Source: JAUIIK01 sp963745675 (GTDB taxonomy: Bacteria; Chloroflexota; Chloroflexia; Thermomicrobiales; CFX8). Taken from it: a stretch of 64,000 bases of DNA. Both the position numbers and the translations under genes were made by a program. The stretch covers positions 496,001-560,000 of the forward strand of contig CAVUYM010000018.1 of NCBI GenBank assembly GCA_963745675.1, read 5' to 3'. Under the pieces are notes generated by a model. That model made no database searches and was not told where the DNA came from. It worked only from the letters and a program-made list of their open reading frames with translations. This document shows positions 9,366-19,629 of this stretch, piece by piece; positions within the stretch are counted from its first letter, which is position 1; every line of letters begins with the position of its first letter.

Positions 9366-10244
9366 TGCTGAGAATGTTCGCGCAAATATCGAGACGTGAT
9401 CGGCCCCAGCCGTTCCCAGACATGCTGATCGATGGTTTCCGGCGCGGTGATGATCGCGTTGTCAAGCGCTGTCGGGCATACAGCATCGCAGGATAGGACA
9501 TCGCTTGCGGCCAGTCTTGACACGATGCCTGCGACGTCAGTTGGCCATGGTCATCAAATTCTCGATGACGATCTCGACGCTAACATCGTCCGCTCGTATG
9601 CCAGACATCGTAATCCGTCACCATCGCCAGGCAGGCGTAGCAAAGCTCGGCTTCCCGCGCCAGGCGGGCTTCTGGCAAGCGCCGTCATTCCGATGAGCGA
9701 CGCGCCCCATTGCCGTAACAACTCCGACTCCGAGCGGGTCGAAAACTGCGGCCCTTCAATGCAGACATAGGTGCCGCCGATGTTGATGGCAGGTCCGTCG
9801 ATGCGATAGCGGCTTCGCAACGCTTCTCGGAAAACACGGACAGAAGGATCGGCCATAGAAACGTGTGCCGTCGTGCCGTCTCCAAAAAATGTTCCTCGCC
9901 GCCCGATGGTTCGGTCGATAAGATTGTCCGGTATGCAGAAACTTCGCGGTCGCGATCGACTCTCGCAGACTTCCAACAGCACTCACCGACAACAACCGTT
10001 CGACACCGAGCGATTTGAGGGCATAAATGTTCGCGGCATACGGAACTTCGCTCGGAGACAGACGGTGGCCCGGGCCATGTCGCGAGAGGAACGCTATTCG
10101 ATTCCCCGAGTGTGCCAACGACAATTTCGCTCTGAAGGCGTGCCAAAGGGCGTTTCTGGAACGTCGGAGTCTTCCTGTCACGAAGTCGGGAAGATCGTAC
10201 AATCCACTGCCGCCGATAACGCCGAGTCCTACGAAATCGCCCAC
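9362..10244 (-). CDS. mtnP: S-methyl-5'-thioadenosine phosphorylase (PNP/MTAP family), frameshifted
   Basis: Cleaves methylthioadenosine, or a related purine nucleoside, to adenine and methylthioribose-1-phosphate in methionine salvage. The GTG start 10244 sits behind AAGGAGA. The protein opens with GLGVIGGSGLYDLPDF, the phosphate-binding GGSG of the family. HGPGHRLSPSEVPYAANIYA and LKSLGVERLLSVSAVGSL follow. In a second frame come GGTYVCIEGPQFSTRSES and ELLRQWGASLIGMTA (purine/ribose pocket). In a third frame the C-terminal helix ends in WERLGPITSRYLREHSQQ before TGA 9364-9362. At least three indels are present. The stop overlaps the ftsW ATG. A salvage enzyme coupled to cell-wall genes is unusual but may simply be shared transcription. 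Confidence 0.78.
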
Positions 10245-10321
10245 ATGCTATCTCCTTGCCGCTGCTCACCTCAGTCTACCCCGCAGTCTCGTGGCAGGCA
10301 GCGCCCTTATAATCCCTTCCT

Positions 10322-12007
10322 GTGAACTTCGTTAGTCAGGGCCAGGTGATTGCCAGACCAGCGCACTCCGAACCAAACGACGAAGAGCCTACGACGAGGT
10401 CCGATCCTCTCCGCGCTACGCGTGCTCGCAATATTGTCGGCGCTCTTTCTCATCTGGTCGACGATTCGCCTCGAGCCCTGGAATCGCTCGCCGAGAACGC
10501 GTCGACGCGAGACGAATCCGCGATGCCCTGGACCGAAGTCAATCCAATCGGCGTCAACACGTTTCTCGCCCGCGAAGTAGAACCCTGGAAGCGAGAACAA
10601 ACCCTCGCAGATGGCGAGTGACGCGGGGGTTGGATGGATCAAGGAGCATTTCGCCTGGCGTGCGATCGAAACAGCTCCGGATACCTATTGGGATTCGGTC
10701 TTCCAACAGGACGCGTGGGCCAAATACGACGCTATTGTTGATAGCGCAGAACGTCACGATCTGAGAATCATCGCGCGCATCGATCTCGCGCCGCCATGGG
10801 CCCGGCCGATAGGTTCGGAGCACACCGCACCGCCGACGAATAATGCCGATTTCGCCGACTTCATCGCCGAGTTCGTGCGTCACTACGAAGGCAGGGTTCA
10901 GTTTATTCAGATCTGGAACGAGCCAAATCTGGCCGCTGAATGGGGTGGCCAGATAGATCCCGAGGGCTACGCGGAACTCTTCACGCGTAGCTGCGACAGC
11001 TGCGCGGAGCCGTCGATCCCAATATGGTGATTCTCTCGGCGCCGCTTGCAATGACCACAGAGAATTCTGATCGGGCAATGGATGATCTAAGCTACTGGCA
11101 GGCACTCTATGATGCTGGAGCAGCGCGCTATTTCGACATTATGTCAGCCAATGCATATGGACTTGACCATCCCTTTGACGCAGCACCTGACCCGAACACC
11201 TTCAACATCCGCCGGATCGAACTTACTTCGTGAGATTGCCGTCCGCAACGGTGACAGTGAGAAACCAATCTGGCTCAATGAGTACGGTTGGAACGCGTCC
11301 CCGGAAGACTTCGATCCAGAAGCCCTGATCTGGTCGCGTGTCTCTGAAGCAGATCAGGCCCAATGGACCGCCAAGGAATCAAATATCTGCGTTCTGAGCA
11401 TGAATGGTTCGGTGTAGCGAACATCTGGTATTTCAGACAGGTCGGCGACATTCCGAGTGACCGTTCCGATTACTATTTTCGGGCGGTTGATGTTGAGTTC
11501 ACTCCTCGTCCGCTCTACGTCGCATTAAGAGATTATGGAAACGCTATTCGTATCGCAGGTCCTGGTATCTCACAATGATCTTTCTCCGGCCGTTCGCTCC
11601 GGCGGGGATTGGAAGGTCGTGAGGACGTTGAGTCAATCGGTGGCGAATATATCTCTGGCAAGCCGGGATCGACGCTAACGGTACAGGTCGAAGGCAACGA
11701 GGCAATTGCGCTGCTGGCGGCCGGATCAGCAGTCAACCGAGGTACTTGTGGCCGATGAGAACGAATATGAACATCGCGTCACCATCGTTCGATGAAATGC
11801 GAACAGTTCAACTGCAATCATGGTCCGTCGACCAAGCGCCTCAAAAGAGATCCCTTCAGGTAGAGGTTGATTGGATCGCAGCCTTTGCTTCTTGACGGCC
11901 TGGAAGTTCGCGAAAGGCGCTCAGCCAGAACAATAGTGGCCGGTGGTCGCCGTTCTATTCGCCTTGTTGGCCGGGATCATCATCATTCGCCGGGGTCTCC
12001 CGCATGA
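10322..12007 (+). CDS. Membrane-anchored glycosidase-like (GH39/GH5-like) protein, heavily frameshifted
   Basis: Reconstructed across six or more frame segments. A signal anchor lies near 10410-10470 (LAILSALFLIWSTIRLEPW). An extracellular TIM-barrel-like domain follows: NPIGVNTFLAREVEPW, DAGVGWIKEHFAWRAIE, then FIQIWNEPNLAAEWGG, whose NEP is the classic acid/base Glu of clan GH-A. KPIWLNEYGWNA is near 11270, with a Glu in the right place for the nucleophile, and WFGVANIWYFRQVGDIP near 11410. A jelly-roll-like tail (GGEYISGKPGSTLTVQVEG, about 11640-11700) and a C-terminal helix (VVAVLFALLAGIIII, about 11944-11990) complete it. The stop probably overlaps the next ATG at 12004 (ATGA). A role in trimming or assembling the surface polysaccharide made by the following genes is inferred. 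Confidence 0.6.
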
Positions 12008-13403
12008 ACCCAGCGTTAGAACGTTTTATCGCGAGCCCGCTCGTTCGACGTTCGGCCACGCTGATAGCCGTATTCGCGATTGCGGCCCTCCTCTTGCAGG
12101 GCTTCGCCGAACAAGGCGGCATCGGATCATCGCTCGACCCGGTTCCACAACAGCCCTTGCCGTTCCAACGGGAACGCATTTTCGGCGTTGATCTCTCTGA
12201 TCGCCCTTCGCTAGAAGCGGTCGAGTGGCTGGAGTCGAGTGGTTCAAGCGTCATTTGCTCTGCGCTCTGCTGCGCGTCGATGCAGACATCGTTGCAGCGC
12301 TGCGAGATGACGAACGCAGTCGGCGGAAGCGTTCAGAGCCCTCGACCAACTCATGTCAGCAGCGCGAGATACAAATATTGCACTCTGTCATTGAACAACC
12401 CGATCACCGAGATTGCTGACGATGTACTCGCTGAACTGACGATCGATTCGTCTGCGTGATCGTTACCCGGACCGGATAGCCTACGTGACGTCCTGCGGTC
12501 CCGAGGCAGATGAAAGCTGGGCAATGTCGCGATCTCAGCGCAGATACGATCGGACATTGCCAGCCAGTTCAGAACGACTCCTGCCACTATCGACGGGAGC
12601 TGTGGTCGAGACGCGAGAAATCGAATCGTTCGATGACTTCCGAAGCAACCGACTTCGAGTGTTCGCTGGTGACGTGTACATTCTGCCGACATTCCTGGTC
12701 TCTGCACCACTCTCAGATAGTGCACAGACGACGCTGGCCATCGAAGCGATACGAGACGCGGCGCAGATTGGTCTGATCTTGATGCGGCCTGTCCCGCGAA
12801 CTTGGAGGCGCTGAACTCTCGCAGTCGCTCGTCGCGATCGCAGTTACCGTCCGGATCAATTGCCCGAGGGCTTTTCTGGAGCGTCTGCGCCTGGCATGGC
12901 ATTCGACGGCGATTGGGAAATTTCAACGGTCGGTAGAGTGATCTATATGCGCACGGGCGAATCCGGATCGACGCTCCGGGCCACATTTAGCGGTACCACA
13001 CTGTACTTGCAAGCTCTCCTGTCTCCAAATGCCGGATGCGCTCGCTCTCTGGATTGATCCGGATTTGAATGATCCTGGACCGGCCGAGCGCACCATCGAC
13101 CTGACGACGATCCAGGCCCAAGATGCCGCAATCGTTCTCGCCGAAGGGCTCGCAGCGGAACCACACTCTGTCATCCTGGTATCGGCTGGAGGCGATGTTT
13201 CGATTTCGGGACTCTTCGTCAAAGGCCAGCCGGCATCTGGCTGGAATGCTGGGCTCAGCGCCTTCGCCCTGATCGCAATAGCATCTGCTGCTCTAGCCGT
13301 GGTCGGGTTAGCTCGCGTCCAGGACATCAGAAATCGCACAGCGCTACCTCCGGGTCAATCTGCCCAATCCACACATCCGCGAGCCTATCAACGCGATGCA
13401 TGA
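12004..13403 (+). CDS. Doubly membrane-anchored extracellular protein, paralogue of the preceding gene's tail, frameshifted
   Basis: Starts at ATG 12004 with a signal anchor (SATLIAVFAIAALLLQGF). An extracellular region follows with FGVDLSDRPSLEAVEWLES, RVDADIVAALRDDERSRR and LNNPITEIADDVLAELTID. Near 12910-13210 is a domain, GDWEISTVGRVIYMRTGE then GSTLRATFSGTTLYLQALL, matching in pattern the GGEYISGKPGSTL domain of the upstream gene. A C-terminal helix (LSAFALIAIASAALAVVGLA) and a short basic tail end at TGA 13401-13403. At least four indels break it. The region before the shared domain may be a diverged TIM barrel but I see no catalytic pair, so the function is unknown. It overlaps the following ligase start by 8 bases. 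Confidence 0.55.
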
Positions 13404-14845
13404 GAGCGTACGCGCCGAGACCCTGGCTTCATTCATTGGTCTTATCGCCATTGCATCTCTCTATGTTGCAGATCCAGTCGCGCCCATAGCTGCCGCGGGA
13501 GTACTTGCGGTGCTCGTGGTCATTGCCAGCTGGCAGCCGGTCGTCGTCCTCGGACTGATCGCCGCAACCCTCGCGCTGTTCCACCAACCGTTCCATGCTG
13601 GAAACAGGGCTCTCGCACCGTCCGAACTTCTTCTGGCGGCTGCGGCAATCGGTACGCTCGTGCGCGTGACCGGTGGCAACCCGTCTGACCACAGGGATCG
13701 AGTAAGAATGTGGAACGATCTGAAGTCTGGCCTCAAACGGTTGCGGATACCCTTCGGTCGGGTAACCATCGGGGCTCTCATCCTCATCGCAGTCGTTGAA
13801 GTCGGATTGCTGGTACAGATCGACGATCCAATTGCGAGATCGGCTGGTGCACGCGAACTGCGCTGGACGATCATCGAGCCACTCCTTTTTGTCGGGTTGC
13901 TGTTGTGGAACGTATCAACGAAGAGGGAGCGCAGCTTCGTCGCAGGCGCTTTCGTGGCCGGCGGCCTATGTGTTGCAATTTGGGGTCTGGCGGACGCGTT
14001 CGGCGGCGTTGGTGTTAGAGCCGGCGGCGTGACCCGCGCCAGCGGCCCCTTCCCCCATCCAAACGCATTTGCTCTCTATTTGTTGCGTCCCGTCGTCCTG
14101 GGGACAGCCTATGTCGTCGTAGCACGCGTGAAAGCGATTTCGCCCTGGATCGCCTGTGGTCTGGGTGGCGCGGCCCTCGTGACATCGTTCTCCCGCAGCG
14201 CGGCGCTTGGCCTTGTCGTCGCATTCATCGTTCTTTGGCCATGGATTTCAAAACAGATGCGCTTGCTAACAGTTACCGGCTCGGGAATTCTCGCTGCGGC
14301 GCTGGCGGTCATAGCGCGAGATCGAGCTTTTGGTGGATCTGGTCAAGACAGCCTCGCTCTGCGCGTTGACATCTGGCGTTCAGGCATTGCCATGATCAGC
14401 GACCGACCGGTCCTGGGCTACGGACCAGACCAATTTCTCTACGTCTATACGCCGCGCTATGTCGATCCGGCTGGTTGGGCGGAAAGATTTACGTCACACG
14501 GGCACAATCTCATTATCGATGCATGGGTGCGCGTCGGTATAATCGGGGCCGTCTGCGTCGTGTTGGCGCTTGTTTTCGTCGCGCGTTCGGCCCGAGGACC
14601 TCGCCACGACAAAGCGCAGGTCTGCAGTAGACCCGTTGCAGTGTGCGGCAATCGTCGCTCTGATTGCCGCTGCAGTTCAGGGACTGGTTGACAACGGATA
14701 CTTCGTGCATGATCTTGCGATGAGCGCCTGGTTACTTGCCTGGTTGGCATTTGCGGCGCATGCGAATCACATACCTGAGAGGGCTCTCCTCCATGAACGT
14801 AGTCGTCACCGGGGGAGCGGGTCTCGTAGGATCGCACCTCTGTGA
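13396..14845 (+). CDS. O-antigen ligase/polymerase-like membrane protein (first copy)
   Basis: A polytopic membrane protein of about 460-480 residues with ten or more hydrophobic helices. The Wzy_C/WaaL-like region has the ASGPFPHPNAFALYLL segment, then SLALRVDIWRSGIAMISDRP and VLGYGPDQFLYVY, and finally SHGHNLIIDAWVRVGIIG, whose central His sits where ligases carry their essential His in the large periplasmic loop. One indel near 14590-14630 moves the last two helices (AAIVALIAAAVQGLVDNGYF) into another frame. The exact 3' end is uncertain: that frame stops at 14845, inside the next gene, but an additional indel could end it at about 14796. It probably joins or polymerises lipid-linked glycans at the outer face of the membrane. 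Confidence 0.72.
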
Positions 14846-15747
14846 TAGTTTGCTCGCCGATGGACATACGGTCGTTCGCGATTGACAATTTCATCACCGG
14901 CCGAAAGATCAATATTGTCCACCTCATGGACAATCCATCCTTCACGCTCATAGAAGCGAACGTGATTGACGATCCGATCGAGTTCGGCTCCGTCGATCAG
15001 ATCTACCACCTCGCCAGCCCCGCCAGCCCGGTCGGTTATATGAACAATCCGATCGCAACGCATCTGGTCAATAGCGTCGGTACGAAGCGGATGCTCGACC
15101 TGGCCCGGGAACAGGGCGCGCAGATTTCTCTTTTCATCGACCAGCGAGATCTACGGCAACCCTGAAGTCCATCCGCAACCTGAGAGCTACTTCGGCAACG
15201 TCAATCCGGTTGGCCCACGTTCTTGCTACGACGAGAGCAAGCGCTTCGGGGAGTCCATCACGATGGAGTATGTTCGGCAGTTCGGTCTCGATGCGCGCAT
15301 CGTTCGGCTATTCAACATCTATGGTCCGCGCAACGATCCGAACGATGGCCGCGTCGTTCCTGCATTCATTTCGTTTGCCCTTCAAGGAAAGCCGTTACCG
15401 ATCTACGGAGACGGGCAACAAACGCGCTCCCTGTGCTACATCGACGACCTCATCAAGGGACTCAGGGCTAACGATGGAAACGGATGGCATCGCGGGCGAG
15501 ATCATCAATCTCGGAAACCCCGACGAACGCACAATCCATGAACTCGGGACGATCATCGCCGACATCTGCGGATCTGATGCCGGATTCACCCATCTTCCGA
15601 TGCGGGAGGACGATCCGGAACGGCGCTGCCCGGTGATAACGAACGCAGTCAATCTGCTCGGTTGGACACGCGACAACATCACTCCGCGAGGGTCTCGCCG
15701 AAACGATCCGCTACTTCTCCGAAGTTGAGGGCGTCACCGGCGCATGA
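14793..15747 (+). CDS. NAD-dependent epimerase/dehydratase, UDP-glucuronate decarboxylase-like, frameshifted
   Basis: An extended short-chain dehydrogenase acting on a UDP-sugar. From ATG 14793 the Rossmann motif VVVTGGAGLVGSHLC is clear. After a one-base break near 14875 follow AIDNFITGRKINIVHLM, IYHLASPASPVGYM and, after another near 15130, the YxxxK active site as SCYDESKRFGE, close to the CYDEGKR of UDP-xylose synthases. IVRLFNIYGPRNDPNDGRVV, LPIYGDGQQTRSLCYIDDLI and GEIINLGNPDERTIHELG are further family signatures. The end at TGA 15745-15747 overlaps the next ATG. About four indels. It would supply xylose-type or epimerised precursor for the polysaccharide. Confidence 0.72.
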
Positions 15748-17286
15748 TCGAGCGCCTGGATGCGCGTGCGCTCCGCCAGCCGGCGGTCGTTCTCGCTGCC
15801 GCGTTGGCGCTCGGTCTTGTGGTTGTCCAGATGGGGCGCTTGGCCTGCTTGTCGCTGCTCCCTGCGCTGCTCTTTTTCGCGTTGCTGGGCATCGCGATTG
15901 CCAGATATCCCTCAGCCGGGATTCGCGCTTCCTCATCTTGAGCGTCCCATTTCAGCGCCTCGGCTCAGAAGGCACAGCGCTTCCGGTGACGCTCACCCAG
16001 CTGGTATTTCCGATCGCTGTCGCAGGGTTCCTCATTGCGCATTTCGCCATCGCCGCCCGCTCGGGGACACATCACGCTCATTCCGTACACACTCCTCGAT
16101 CACTCGTCATGTTGGCAAGCCTGATCCAGGCCGAGTCCTTCAACGCCGGCCTTGCGGAAATTGCGAGATGGTTGGTCGCACTTGGCGCGTTTTGGCTGGC
16201 GTTGCAGCTTGTCGTCGGAGGCAGCGATCGACGTTTGATCGGCGGTCATCGCGTTGCTTGCTGCAGGAGGAGTCTTCGAAGCCCTGATCGGCGTCATCCA
16301 GAGCGTGATCGGTGTCGGACCGTTCCAGATCAGTTCGGGCGTTTCGCGCGCGTTCGGAACTTTTGGGCGGCCCAACTCGTTCGCCGGATATCTGGAGATG
16401 ACCCTCTTTCCAGCGATCGCAATAACAATCTGGTACGCCGGCGAAACCCTTCGCCGATACCGAACGTACGCTGCACGAGAGACTGAAGGGCATGGCAGAG
16501 AGCCAGGTAGCAAGGAGAAGTTTGATTCGGGCAGTCGTGGCAACAACACTGTTCGGCGGGAGTGCAGCTATCATTCTCAGCGGCATCGTCGCCAGCCTGT
16601 CGCGCGGTGCACTGGTTCGGCGTCGCCATTGGGCGCTTGCTGGCGTGCGTTGCTGTTCGGGCCGGTGAGCCGGCTACTCGTCGCGCATGGCAACGCTTGG
16701 CGCTTGTTGCGCGTTCTGCTCGGCGGGCAGGCGGGGATCGTCCCGGAAAGCTACCGGGAACGCATATGCGAAAGTGTCGACTCAGATCCGGCCATTCGAC
16801 GTGCGCAACGTCACGATCACCGACGAAAATTTCGCTGCGGCTGAGCGGGTGGCGCATTGGCAGACCGGCTGGAAGATGTACCAGGATCACCCGGCATGGG
16901 GGTCGGACGTCGGAAACTTCAATGTCCGCTTCGAGGAATATTCAGTGCGTGAAATGTTTCGAAAGTCTCAGGGGCACGCCCACAACTACTATATCCACAC
17001 CCTGGCCGAGACCGGTTTGATCGGCCTGCTCGTTTACTCTGAGCCTCCTGGGATCGATTATCGCACTCGCACTGCAGGTTCTGCTGCAAGGAATAACCGA
17101 GGAGATGGCTTGTCGCGCGCGATCGTCCTCGGCGCGTTCGGTTCGATCATGGCAGTCTCGGCCCACAACATGTTTGAGGACCTGCACGTCCTGAATCTGG
17201 GAATCGTCATCAGCCTGCTCTGGGCGCTCGTGATTGCTGGACACGAACGCTGGCGCACCAGGCGATCAGCGGGCGGCGTGAATTGA
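15744..17286 (+). CDS. O-antigen ligase/polymerase-like membrane protein (second copy), heavily frameshifted
   Basis: ATG 15744 lies within the ATGA overlap with the epimerase. Hydrophobic N-terminal helices (VVLAAALALGLVVVQMGRLA) are followed by pieces in several frames: LPVTLTQLVFPIAVAGFLIA near 15990, FGTFGRPNSFAGYLEMTLFP near 16350 (the ligase-family RPNxFAGYL segment), a loop with HWQTGWKMYQDHPAWGSDVG near 16855, and SQGHAHNYYIHTLAETGLIG near 16970, containing the His typical of the Wzy_C loop. Final helices end at TGA 17284-17286. At least five indels. Two ligase-like genes in one cluster suggest one polymerase and one ligase; I cannot tell which is which. Confidence 0.66.
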
Positions 17287-18331
17287 TGGGATCAGCAACC
17301 GACAGAAACGAATCCCCATTGCACGGCTCATCCGATAATGCCTCCAGACGTCCCCGCCATCCCTGGCCGAAGCGCCTGAAATCTCCCCGCACGCTGATCT
17401 CATTCGCGCTTGCCGGCGCGTTCATTTTCTTCATTTTCCGTAACCTGGATCTCGATGTTGGTGAAATTGCGGGGAACATCGCCAACGGCAACCCATTCTG
17501 GATTGCCCTGGCATTCGCCGCCTACTATGGCGCGTTTCCGTTGCGCGCATGGCGCTGGCGAATGCTGATGGCAAATGCCGGCATCTACGATGGTCGCGGC
17601 GGGGCACCGTATCGCATCAGCTCGCTCAGCGAAATCATCCTTTTGAGCTGGTTCGCGAACTGTCTCGTACCTGCGAAGCTTGGCGACGCATATCGCGGCT
17701 ATCTCATGCGGGAACGCGCCGGAGTGTCGTTCGCAAGTACCCTTGGGACGATCGTCGCTGAACGATTCATCGACGTGCTCGCCCTTGTCTCGCTGATGGT
17801 GTGCGCAGCGCTGATTACCTTCCATGGTGACGTACCGCCAGGATGTTCAGGTTGCCGGTCATCGGTGGTGGCGCACTCGTCGTTGCCGGCGTTTTCGTCC
17901 TCGCCTTTGTCGCCCGTTATCCATCCGTCATTCGACGATTCGTTCCCGAGCGATTCATCGCACCCTTTGACCGCCTGCAGCTGGGAGTGATTTCTTCCTT
18001 TTCCCGCCAGGGGTGGTTGCCGGTCGTGATTTCAACGGCCATCATCTGGGCATCGGAAGGACTACGGGTATACTGCGTTGCGGCAGCGTTCGGCGTAGAC
18101 CTATCTGCTTCGGAATCCTTGTTCGTTGCATTGCTTGCGAGCCTTCTGACCGTCGTTCCGCTGACTCCGGCAGGGCTTGGCGTTGTAGAGAGTGGGGCGA
18201 TCATCGCTCTGCGTCTCCTCGACGTATCGGACACGAATGCGGCAACAATCGCCATCGTCGACCGGGTCGTCGCATACTGGAGTGTTATCGTCGTCGGCGC
18301 AGTGCTCTCAATCATCGTGCGCAGGCGCTAG
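17286..18331 (+). CDS. Lysylphosphatidylglycerol synthase TM-domain family (YbhN/AglD-like) membrane protein, one frameshift
   Basis: About 345 residues with eight or so helices. ATG 17286 overlaps the preceding stop (TGATG). It carries the family's conserved features: RAWRWRMLM after the second helix, the LSWFANCLVPAKLGDAYRGY stretch with invariant K and D/E, TLGTIVAERFIDVLALV, and near the end LTVVPLTPAGLGVVESG. One indel near 17830 shifts the frame. Members are flippase-like or transfer aminoacyl/glycosyl groups across the membrane. In this cluster a role in moving a lipid-linked sugar is likely, but the substrate cannot be read from sequence. A second, intact paralogue lies at 38631-39641. 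Confidence 0.75.
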
Positions 18332-18340
18332 GAGATATTC

Positions 18341-19459
18341 GTGCGCATCGCAATCGACGCTACCCCGGCTATCGTCCAACGTGGTGGCGTGGGACGCTAT
18401 ACACGAGAGCTATTGCGTGCCATCGTCCTGGAGACGCTCGACCACAAGTTCATACTTAGTGCGGCTGCGAATCAATCCGAGATAGATGAACTTCTCTCTC
18501 ATCTGCCACCCGGAGCCTGGCGGGAAGTACGAAAATTGCCGGCGTCAGAACGAATCATGACCGCACTCTGGCAACGCCTGCGGTTACCAGTTGACATTGC
18601 TCGCTGGATCGGCCGGCACGATATTTTTCATGGAACCGACTTCGTGCTCCCGCCAACCAAAGCAAGGAGAGTCGTTACAATTCACGATCTCTCGTTCCTG
18701 TTGCATCCCGAATACTGTCATCCTGAATTGGCGAGCTATCTTCAGTCTGCGGTGCCCCGGTCGCTCCGGAGAGCCGATGTCGTCATTACCGTCTCATCGT
18801 CCGTGGCAGCAGAAGTCGCGATGATGTTCCCGGACGTTCGGTCGAAAATCGTCGCTATTCCAAATGGAGTCTCTTCGCCAGGAGAACCGATGATAGAGAC
18901 GATCGTGCATGAGCCAATCGCACTTATGGTCGGAACAATCGAGCCCCGCAAGAATTATGAAACAGCCCTGGCAGCTTTGCGGCAGGTACGTCGCTTGCGT
19001 CCAGACACCCGCCTCGTTATCGTCGGTAGGCGCGGCTGGCTGGACGACGAGATCGTTCAGGAGATCGAACGAGCAGAGGCGGATGGATGGCTCACCTGGA
19101 TGGATAGCGCCAGCGATTCCGACCTTGAAGATGCCTACCGGCGAGCTGCCGTTTTCGTCACGACCTCACACTATGAAGGATTCGGTTTACCGGTGCTAGA
19201 GGCAATGGCACGGGGGATACCCTGTGTCGTCAGCAACATCGCCGCGCATCGCGAAGTTGCAGGTGGGGCAGCCATCTACGCCGACGCTGCGAACGTCGAG
19301 GAGTTCGCAGACAGCATTACAAGCCTGCTGGACGATGCAACCGGCAGACGCCGAAGATCTGAGGAGGGACTCGAGCGGGCCAACAAATTTAGCTGGCAAG
19401 AAACCGCCAGACGGACACTCCGGGTCTATGAGCGCGTTGTCTCAGGTTCCGGCCAGTGA
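18341..19459 (+). CDS. Glycosyltransferase family 4 (GT-B) protein
   Basis: An intact 372-residue cytoplasmic glycosyltransferase starting at GTG 18341 behind AGGAG. The N-terminal acceptor domain has AIVQRGGVGRYTRELLRAI. The hinge is followed by the donor domain with ALMVGTIEPRKNYETALAAL, RLVIVGRRGWLDDEI and the EX7E-type motif in TSHYEGFGLPVLEAMARGIP. The GTIEPRKN/HYEGFGLP pattern is typical of WbaZ/RfaB-like GT4 mannosyl- or rhamnosyltransferases, but sugar specificity cannot be assigned. Its stop overlaps the GTG of the next small gene (GTGA at 19456-19459), confirming the co-directional polysaccharide operon. Confidence 0.85.
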   Translation: MRIAIDATPAIVQRGGVGRYTRELLRAIVLETLDHKFILSAAANQSEIDELLSHLPPGAWREVRKLPASERIMTALWQRLRLPVDIARWIGRHDIFHGTDFVLPPTKARRVVTIHDLSFLLHPEYCHPELASYLQSAVPRSLRRADVVITVSSSVAAEVAMMFPDVRSKIVAIPNGVSSPGEPMIETIVHEPIALMVGTIEPRKNYETALAALRQVRRLRPDTRLVIVGRRGWLDDEIVQEIERAEADGWLTWMDSASDSDLEDAYRRAAVFVTTSHYEGFGLPVLEAMARGIPCVVSNIAAHREVAGGAAIYADAANVEEFADSITSLLDDATGRRRRSEEGLERANKFSWQETARRTLRVYERVVSGSGQ

Positions 19460-19629
19460 ACACCGAGTCGGAGTCCTCTATCGAACCTACGGTCGAGAAG
19501 AAGGGCATCCTTGCCAGGCACCCGCGATTGGGGATTCTGATTATCGGAGTCCTCTTCATCCTGCCACTCTGCGCGATGATGATCACCGTCGCTGTCATTA
19601 TCCTGATGCAGATACTGAATGCTCAGTGA
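19456..19629 (+). CDS. 57-residue single-pass membrane protein
   Basis: GTG 19456 overlaps the GT4 stop and the TGA at 19627-19629 overlaps the flippase start, so a small gene fits exactly between them. It has an acidic N-terminal tail (TESESSIEPTVEKK), a short basic patch (ARHPRL) and one long helix (GILIIGVLFILPLCAMMITV and onward, residues about 30-54). I do not recognise a family. The perfect double overlap and hydrophobic pattern make it a real gene rather than noise. It could be an accessory subunit of the flippase or ligase; this is only inferred from position. Confidence 0.6.
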   Translation: MNTESESSIEPTVEKKGILARHPRLGILIIGVLFILPLCAMMITVAVIILMQILNAQ

